Source: Bacteroidales bacterium UBA4243 (GTDB lineage Bacteria; Bacteroidota; Bacteroidia; Bacteroidales; F082). Taken from it: a DNA stretch of 36,147 nt. The notes below the pieces were generated by a model, which saw nothing but the letters and a program-made list of their open reading frames with translations, was not told the origin of the DNA and did not search any database. The position numbers were made by a program, and so were the translations under genes. The stretch covers positions 1-36,147 of the forward strand of contig DGXB01000104.1 of the NCBI GenBank assembly GCA_002396205.1, written 5' to 3'. This document shows, piece after piece, positions 30,978-36,147 of the stretch (positions are counted from its first letter, which is position 1; the number at the start of each line of letters is the position of its first letter).

Positions 30978-32009
30978 ATGGAATACAATTTCGACCCCAA
31001 CGCGGCAGCCGTTGCCAACTCAGGCATCTATGGCCTGCCCTGCACCGCCGAAGAGGCACAGATTATCATTATACCCGTCGAATGGGAACTTACAACGAGC
31101 TACAACCGAGGCACCGTTGACGGACCCGAAGCCGTCAGGGAGGCTTCGCTCCAAGTAGACCTCTGCCACCACGACTACCCCGACTTGTGGGAAAAGGGCA
31201 TCTGGTTGGACGAGTTCCCCTCCGAGCTCCGCGAGCTGCACGAAGAGATGGAGCCTATCAGCCAGAAACTCATAGACGCGCTGTACGACGGTTCCTACGA
31301 CGAAAATCCAGAAGTTTTCGAGCCACTTTATTCCGAAATAGAAGAAGCCACCGAGAAGAAAAACGCCTGGCTGCGCGACCGTATCGCCTACTGGAAAGCC
31401 CAAGGCAAGGTGGTCGGCATTTTGGGTGGCGACCACAGCTGCCCCCTCGCCTACCACCAATACCTTAATAATATAGGCGAGGAATACGGCATCCTGCACG
31501 CCGATGCCCACTGCGACCTGCGCGAGGCTTTCGAAGGCTTCAAATACTCACACGCCTCCATCTTTTACGACACATTGAAATTCAACAATGTGACAAAGTT
31601 AGTGCAAGTCGGCATCCGCGACTATTGCCACCAGGAGAAAGCCTTGGTAGAGAGCCAGCCCGAGCGCATCAAGGTCTTCTTCGACCGCGACTGCCGCCGC
31701 CGCATGTTTGAAGGCGCGACATGGAAAAGCATTGTGGACGAGATGGTTGCAGCCTTGCCCGAGAAAGTCTACCTCTCCATCGACATCGACGCCTTGGACC
31801 CGAAGCTCTGCCCCAACACGGGTACGCCCGTGCCAGGCGGCCTGGAATACGAGGAACTGATGTATATCCTCAACCGCATACGTGAGGCCGGCAAGGAAAT
31901 CATCGGCTTCGACCTATGCGAGGTCTCCCCTGCCCCCAAGGGCGGCGACTGGGATGGCAACGTCGGTGCAAGGGTATTGTTCCACCTCTGCGGCGTGGCA
32001 GCGAAATAA
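30978..32009 (+). CDS. Agmatinase/arginase-family ureohydrolase
   Basis: A 343-residue ureohydrolase with the manganese-binding motifs GGDHSCPL, DAHCDLR (with SHASIFYDT after it) and SIDIDALDPKLCPNTGTPVPGG. These place it in the family that removes urea from agmatine, arginine or guanidino compounds. The N-terminal segment (about 50-130), with an acidic helical insert, is longer than in E. coli SpeB. Agmatinase is the usual annotation in Bacteroidales, but the substrate is inferred. It converges with the methyltransferase gene, leaving five bases between the stops. Confidence 0.85.
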   Translation: MEYNFDPNAAAVANSGIYGLPCTAEEAQIIIIPVEWELTTSYNRGTVDGPEAVREASLQVDLCHHDYPDLWEKGIWLDEFPSELRELHEEMEPISQKLIDALYDGSYDENPEVFEPLYSEIEEATEKKNAWLRDRIAYWKAQGKVVGILGGDHSCPLAYHQYLNNIGEEYGILHADAHCDLREAFEGFKYSHASIFYDTLKFNNVTKLVQVGIRDYCHQEKALVESQPERIKVFFDRDCRRRMFEGATWKSIVDEMVAALPEKVYLSIDIDALDPKLCPNTGTPVPGGLEYEELMYILNRIREAGKEIIGFDLCEVSPAPKGGDWDGNVGARVLFHLCGVAAK

Positions 32010-32014
32010 ACTGG

Positions 32015-32773
32015 TTACAAATCAGGTGTTTTATACTCCGGATGCAATTCATAGAACTTGCGTTCGTACTGTCTGATGCGGCTCAGCGAGCGGCGCGTCC
32101 AGAGCAAACGGAGCGCATTGCGTTCCTCTTCCGTCAGGTGCCAGGGGATGTCGGGCGATTCGTGTAACCGGTTGGTCAGCGAATAAAGCAGCAAGGCCGC
32201 CGAAACGCTGATGTTGTAGCTTTCAGTGAACCCGAACATCGGGATGCGCACATGCATGTCGGCATTTTCGACGGCATAATCCGAGAGACCCAGTTTTTCC
32301 GTGCCGAACACCAAGGCTATGGGTTGGTCGAGCGGCAAAGTGTCGGGCGTGAAGTCGTCGCGATGAGGGCAGGTGGCCACAATCTTGTAGCCCCTTTCGT
32401 GGAGCAGCCCATAGGCATCGGGCGTATTGAACTCCTTTCCTTCGTAATGGTACAAGTTAAGCCATTTCGTGCTGCCCATCACCACCTCGGGATTCACGTC
32501 GTAATGGTTCATGTTTTCCACGATATGGACATCCTGGATGCCACGCAGCTCGCAGCTTCGCAACACGGCGCTTGCATTGTGGGGCTGGAAAATATCCTCC
32601 AAAACGACAGTGACATGTCGGGTACGGTAGTCGAGAATCTCCTCGAAACGCTGTCGGCGCTCGTCGGTGATGAACTGCGTCAGGAAAGCAAGCATGGCTG
32701 CATCGCGGTCGGCATCAGCCTGTATGTCAACATCCTGCATCTCACGACCGTCATAAACGATGGATTTCTTCAT
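32015..32773 (-). CDS. trmH: SpoU/TrmH-family RNA 2'-O-methyltransferase
   Basis: A 252-residue enzyme with the SPOUT knot motifs: NASAVLRSCELRGIQDVHIVE (motif 1), ALVFGTEKLGLS (motif 2) and IPMFGFTESYNISVSAALLLY (motif 3), which bind S-adenosylmethionine. The long N-terminal helix (ERRQRFEEILDYRTRHVTVVLEDI) and the C-terminal extension with RRSLSRIRQYERKFYE match TrmH, which methylates the ribose of G18 in tRNA; an rRNA target is possible. The start at 32773 follows TATTTTTG (32807-32800) on the minus strand, which rules out a longer frame reaching 32911. Confidence 0.87.
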   Translation of the reverse strand: MKKSIVYDGREMQDVDIQADADRDAAMLAFLTQFITDERRQRFEEILDYRTRHVTVVLEDIFQPHNASAVLRSCELRGIQDVHIVENMNHYDVNPEVVMGSTKWLNLYHYEGKEFNTPDAYGLLHERGYKIVATCPHRDDFTPDTLPLDQPIALVFGTEKLGLSDYAVENADMHVRIPMFGFTESYNISVSAALLLYSLTNRLHESPDIPWHLTEEERNALRLLWTRRSLSRIRQYERKFYELHPEYKTPDL

Positions 32774-32799
32774 TGGCTCAATAGTATTAAAAAGGAGTG

Positions 32800-32866
32800 C
32801 AAAAATACGAAAAAAGAAAAAAATGCAAAAAAATGGTCGATGGTAAACCGAAAAAGCGTACTTTTG
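32800..32866. promoter_or_regulatory. Divergent -7 elements for trmH and TPR genes
   Basis: TATTTTTG on the minus strand (32807-32800) serves trmH; TACTTTTG on the plus strand (32859-32866) lies 21 bases before the TPR gene ATG. Confidence 0.5.
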
Positions 32867-32887
32867 CACGCAAAATTTTGAATCGTT

Positions 32888-33619
32888 ATGGCAAAACAAG
32901 ACACAAAACAAGCAGAAGAAAGACTTGAAAACGTTGAATCGGCCTTAAGCAAAACCGAACTTTGGATTGAAAACAACCAAAAGACCTTGTGGATTATCCT
33001 CATTGCACTGTTGGTGGTGGCTTTCGCCATCTATGGCATCAGCAGATACAACAAGCAGCGCAACGAGAAAGCGATGAACGCGAGCTTCTCGCAAGAGGTT
33101 GCATTTGAGCAAGAGGCCGCAAAAGCCATCGACTTCGCCTCCTACTACATGGAGAACGAGAACTATGCCACCGCCCTGAACGGCGAAGGCGAGAAAGCCG
33201 GATTCCTTGACATCGTCGACCAATACGGTTCCACCAAGGCCGGCAAATTGGCCGCCTACTATGCAGGCCTTTGCTACCTGAAGCAAGGCGACTACAACAA
33301 CGCCATCGAATACCTCAAGAAATACACCAACGACGACAAGATCCTGTCGGCCTTGGCCTTGGGTCTCATTGGCGACTGCTACCTTGAGCTTGGCGACCAA
33401 CAGAATGCCGTCTCCTATTACGAGAGAGCCAGCAAGACCAACCCCAACGAATTCAACACGCCCATGCTGCTCAGCAAATTGGGCTTGACCTACGAAATCA
33501 TGGGCAACTACAACAAGGCTTTGGAGACCTACAAGAGCCTCAAGAAAAACTATCCGAACAGCAACGAGGCCTTCGAAATCAGCAAGAACATCGCCTATCT
33601 TGAAGAGAAAATGAAATAA
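32888..33619 (+). CDS. Membrane-anchored TPR protein (YfgM-like)
   Basis: A 243-residue protein with an N-terminal amphipathic segment, one transmembrane helix at about residues 35-52 (WIILIALLVVAFAIYGI) and a soluble C-terminal part built of TPR units: KAGKLAAYYAGLCYLKQGDYNNAIEYL, LALGLIGDCYLELGDQQNAVSYYERA and LLSKLGLTYEIMGNYNKALETYKSLKKNYP. The layout resembles YfgM/anchored TPR chaperone-type proteins, which assist periplasmic protein folding, though partners here are unknown. A rho-independent-type hairpin lies 22 nt after the stop. Confidence 0.85.
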   Translation: MAKQDTKQAEERLENVESALSKTELWIENNQKTLWIILIALLVVAFAIYGISRYNKQRNEKAMNASFSQEVAFEQEAAKAIDFASYYMENENYATALNGEGEKAGFLDIVDQYGSTKAGKLAAYYAGLCYLKQGDYNNAIEYLKKYTNDDKILSALALGLIGDCYLELGDQQNAVSYYERASKTNPNEFNTPMLLSKLGLTYEIMGNYNKALETYKSLKKNYPNSNEAFEISKNIAYLEEKMK

Positions 33620-33640
33620 TTTTGAGGTTAATATTTTTAC

Positions 33641-33671
33641 AAGCCTGGCTCGTTTGGGTCAGGCTTTTTTT
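33641..33671 (+). terminator. Rho-independent terminator after the TPR gene
   Basis: AAGCCTG (33641-33647) pairs with CAGGCTT (33660-33666) followed by a T-run. It ends only nine bases before the fmt ATG, leaving little room for a separate fmt promoter, so fmt may depend on partial read-through. Confidence 0.7.
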
Positions 33672-33679
33672 GACAGCCT

Positions 33680-34651
33680 ATGAAAGACAAGACCAGAATC
33701 GCCTATTTCGGCACCCCCGAATTTGCCGCCTCGCAGTTGGAGGCCATCCTCAAGGCCGGCTACGAAGTGGCCGTCGTCGTCACCATGCCCGACAAGCCCG
33801 CCGGGCGCGGACGCAAGATCCAATATTCCGACGTCAAGAAGACCGCCTTGGAACACAACCTGCCACTGCTCCAGCCCGAAAAACTGAAGTCGCCGGAGTT
33901 TTTGGAGCAACTGGCATCGTACCAAGCCAACCTTTTCATCGTGGTGGCCTTCAGGATGTTGCCAGCCGTGGTGTGGCAAATGCCCGAACTTGGCACCTTC
34001 AACCTCCATGCCTCGCTGCTGCCTCAGTATCGTGGCGCCGCACCCATCAACTTCGCCATCATCAACGGGGAGACCGAAACCGGACTCACCACCTTCTTCC
34101 TCAATGAGGAAATCGACAAAGGAGCCATCATCATGCGCGAGAAAGTCGCCATCCGCCCCGACGAAACCGCTGGCGAGCTTCACGACGAGCTGATGCTATT
34201 GGGCAACAAGGTGGTGGTCGAGACTATCAAAGCCATAGAAAATGGCGTAACCAACCCTAAATCCCAAGAAGAACTCACTAACAACCAACAGCTTAAGCCA
34301 GCACCGAAAATCACGAAAGAGTTCTGCAACGTGGACTGGAGCCACGACTGCCAAACCATCTTCAACCACATCAGAGGGCTGTCGCCCTACCCTGCCGCCC
34401 ACACCCAACTCGTGTCGGAAAACGGCGAGCAGATCGACCTTAAAATCTTCGAATCGGAGATGGAAGTTGGACCGACACCGGTTGGAACCGGTCGCGTCGT
34501 CACCGACAACAAAAGATTCCTCAAGATTGCCACGAACGATGGTTTCATCCATCTCACGCAGGTGCAACAAGCCGGGAAAAAGGCCATGCCGATTGCCGAT
34601 TTCTTGAGAGGAACTCCACTAAATGGCCTTTGGACAACCCGTTTTGAATAA
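33680..34651 (+). CDS. fmt: Methionyl-tRNA formyltransferase
   Basis: A 323-residue enzyme that formylates initiator Met-tRNA. It starts TRIAYFGTPEFAASQLEAIL, has the SLLPxYRG core FNLHASLLPQYRGAAPINFAI with catalytic Asn and His, and the catalytic Asp in EEIDKGAIIMR. The C-terminal tRNA-binding domain (about 210-320) includes ITKEFCNVDWSHDCQTIFNHIRGLSPYPAA. The length is standard. A strong terminator lies immediately upstream, so its expression may be read-through from the TPR gene. The downstream gene is HU. Confidence 0.96.
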   Translation: MKDKTRIAYFGTPEFAASQLEAILKAGYEVAVVVTMPDKPAGRGRKIQYSDVKKTALEHNLPLLQPEKLKSPEFLEQLASYQANLFIVVAFRMLPAVVWQMPELGTFNLHASLLPQYRGAAPINFAIINGETETGLTTFFLNEEIDKGAIIMREKVAIRPDETAGELHDELMLLGNKVVVETIKAIENGVTNPKSQEELTNNQQLKPAPKITKEFCNVDWSHDCQTIFNHIRGLSPYPAAHTQLVSENGEQIDLKIFESEMEVGPTPVGTGRVVTDNKRFLKIATNDGFIHLTQVQQAGKKAMPIADFLRGTPLNGLWTTRFE

Positions 34652-34784
34652 GGAAGATGCCCAAATGAGGGAAAATAACGTTTTTTTTCATAAAAATGTC
34701 ACATTTTTTCCCAAAAATGCTTGCATTATTCAAAAATGCACTATTTTTGTCGGGTAAATGTTTAACCACTAATTACAACTAACT
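34652..34784. other. fmt-HU intergenic region with HU promoter
   Basis: TATTTTTG at 34742-34749 precedes the HU ATG by 35 nt. The region also has three spaced AAAAATG units (34692, 34714, 34733) of unknown role. No gene is seen. Confidence 0.5.
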
Positions 34785-35048
34785 ATGAATAAAGTAGAAT
34801 TAATCGCTGCCGTAGCCGAAAAGGCCGGCATGACCAAAGTTGATGCTAGAAAAGCTGTTGACGCTATGATCGACGTCGCCAAAGAAGAACTGAAAAAGGA
34901 CGGAAAGATTGCCCTCGTTGGTTTCGGAACCATGGGCATTAACGAGCGTCCCGCCAGACAAGGCCGCAACCCCAGAACGGGCAAGACCATTAAGATTGCA
35001 GCAAAGAAAGTCGTGAAATTCAAACCCGCTGCAAATCTGCTGAAATAA
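34785..35048 (+). CDS. hup: HU-family DNA-binding protein
   Basis: An 87-residue nucleoid protein. The helical N-terminus (MNKVELIAAVAEKAGMTKVDARKAVDAMIDV) leads to the conserved GFGTMGINERPARQGRNPRTGK beta-arm with the Arg-Asn-Pro tip that intercalates DNA, then the basic end KKVVKFKPAANLLK. The length fits HU/IHF exactly. HU bends and compacts DNA and supports recombination and replication. The terminator at 35076-35100 follows 27 nt later and is shared with recQ. Confidence 0.95.
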   Translation: MNKVELIAAVAEKAGMTKVDARKAVDAMIDVAKEELKKDGKIALVGFGTMGINERPARQGRNPRTGKTIKIAAKKVVKFKPAANLLK

Positions 35049-35075
35049 TATCACCCAAGCAACAAAACAAAAAAA

Positions 35076-35100
35076 GCTGTCGTTACCGACGGCTTTTTTT
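35076..35100. terminator. Bidirectional HU/recQ terminator containing the recQ stop codon
   Basis: GCTGTCG and CGACGGC flank TTAC, preceded by A-runs and followed by T-runs, so it works on both strands. The recQ stop TAA (35085-35083) lies at the loop of the hairpin. Confidence 0.75.
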
Positions 35101-36147
35101 GTTGCCTTTACTTAGCTTCGCCCCCTTTTCGTCGGCCTGCAAAACGCCATTGTCGATGAGAAACCGGATGGTCTCCAACACGTCATCTTCCCTATGCTCC
35201 GAGCAACCGGAAACCACCTCATTGATGGGACGGCTCCCTTCTGCCATCATGCTCACCAATTTCTCCTCTATCGTACCGTAAGGCACCGGCTCGATGCCAC
35301 GACTCAAGCAAACATCGCACCGGCCACAAGTCTTTCGGGTGTCCTCATTGAAATAGCGCAACAGCTGCACACTGCGGCATTCCTCGTCGTTGTTCACGAA
35401 ATCGATGACAGCTTTCACACGTTCTTCTGCATCTTTCTTTCGGTCATAGTAATTCTCTTTCGACAACCCAAAATGCTTTGTGTCAGCAAATTCCGAAAGG
35501 AACAATATCTGTGGTTTATCGTTGCGTGGCGCATAGGAAATGAAATGATAGGCTTCGAGTTTCTTCAATTGCTCCACCACCTTGTCGGCTGTGAGCCCCG
35601 ACTTCTTGGCCAAGGTCTCCTCGTTGACTTTCACGAAATCCGTCATCACCCCCGGAAGGCTGCGCAACATACACTTAATCAATTCACTATATTGCGGATT
35701 ATTGACCTGAAAACCATAAATGTCGTCGCGAGAGGCCTTGATCATCACCTTGGAAGGCTCGTCGAAGCTGTCGGAAAGCAGTAGAAAACCCTCTTTCTCA
35801 AGGAGCTTCAGCGTATGGAACACCTCAATGATGGAGAAACCATAACGGTTGGCGAAATCACCGATGACAAAAGGATAAGAGACGTTCTGTCCAGCCCCAA
35901 TGGGAATACTAAAATAGTTTCCCAAAGCATTATAAATCAACTTGATGCGGTCGAGTTTAGGAAAAGACTGCGCACAGTTCTCCTTCAACTTCTGGATATC
36001 GGCAGGCGAAACGAGTAGGAAGGCTTCTGACGGCTTCAGGTCGCGACCGGCGCGACCCGCCTCTTGAAAATAGGCCTCGATGCTGTCGGGCAGGTCCATG
36101 TGGATGACGAGTCGCACATCCGGTTTGTCGATGCCCATGCCGAAAGC
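35083..36147 (-). CDS. recQ: RecQ-family DNA helicase, N-terminus outside window
   Basis: The reverse frame is open to the right edge (AFGMGIDKPDVRLVIH), so the N-terminal part of the helicase is missing from the window. Helicase motif VI is present (YFQEAGRAGRDLKPSEA). The RecQ zinc-binding domain follows with its Cys in LRYFNEDTRKTCGRCDVC, then the winged-helix region. An additional C-terminal stretch (EEKLVSMMAEGSRPINEVVSG) may be an HRDC or helix-hairpin remnant. RecQ unwinds DNA in repair and recombination. It is convergent with HU and ends inside their shared terminator. Confidence 0.9.
   Translation of the reverse strand, partial: AFGMGIDKPDVRLVIHMDLPDSIEAYFQEAGRAGRDLKPSEAFLLVSPADIQKLKENCAQSFPKLDRIKLIYNALGNYFSIPIGAGQNVSYPFVIGDFANRYGFSIIEVFHTLKLLEKEGFLLLSDSFDEPSKVMIKASRDDIYGFQVNNPQYSELIKCMLRSLPGVMTDFVKVNEETLAKKSGLTADKVVEQLKKLEAYHFISYAPRNDKPQILFLSEFADTKHFGLSKENYYDRKKDAEERVKAVIDFVNNDEECRSVQLLRYFNEDTRKTCGRCDVCLSRGIEPVPYGTIEEKLVSMMAEGSRPINEVVSGCSEHREDDVLETIRFLIDNGVLQADEKGAKLSKGNKKSRR

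Overview
The window is chromosomal DNA of a Bacteroidota species, most likely order Bacteroidales. Three things support this. Many genes on both strands are preceded by the Bacteroidota -7 promoter element TAnnTTTG. Secreted products carry type IX secretion (T9SS) and Omp28-type features. The gene families present (PNGase F, GLPGLI-like domain, Bacteroidota LTA-synthase-like, DUF4143 ATPase, arm-domain integrase) are typical of the group. No rRNA, tRNA or CRISPR array was seen. Most genes look GC-balanced to GC-rich. The left edge (1-740) and the block around 23.2-27.5 kb are visibly AT-rich or mosaic.

Layout. 1-740: AT-rich left edge with a secreted protein that runs off the window and a 5'-truncated zinc-protease remnant. 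740-3334: Na+/glutamate symporter GltS, divergent from a split chromate transporter pair. 3392-6400: a secreted PNGase F-like deglycosylase facing a wrecked two-component system, made of a histidine kinase missing its ATP-binding core and a receiver domain fused to a T9SS sorting tail. 6403-8486: aroC and smpB (divergent) and a small outer-membrane barrel. 8570-15927: a beta-helix lipoprotein, an M23 peptidase, and an operon of an LTA-synthase-like protein with a degenerate active site, an MscS channel and an HSL-type hydrolase. 15919-20936: Omp28-like protein, PnuC, EamA transporter, DUF4143 ATPase with a double palindrome in its leader, DUF2007 protein. 20937-21306: gene-free, with 33-bp direct repeats and GCTCC palindromes. 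21307-23200: phosphoesterase and an RNase J-like metallo-beta-lactamase.

23.2-27.6 kb is the accessory block: a PD-(D/E)XK-like protein, a three-gene operon of unknown function (one product resembling a GyrA/ParC hinge), a three-gene module (SLOG protein, zinc-ribbon membrane protein, unknown), and a divergent gene for an integrase arm domain without a recombinase domain. Two diverged 98-nt repeats, both ending in a double GTGCG motif, bracket the SLOG module. One lies in the promoter region of the arm-domain gene. This is the best candidate here for an undescribed mobile or regulatory arrangement.

27.5 kb to the end is mostly housekeeping: NtrC-type regulator with a variant GAFTGA loop, coiled-coil lipoprotein, WalJ-like MBL protein, agmatinase-family enzyme, TrmH-like methyltransferase, TPR membrane protein, fmt, HU, and recQ running off the right edge. 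Convergent genes here are packed very tightly, with stops abutting, overlapping or sharing a terminator.
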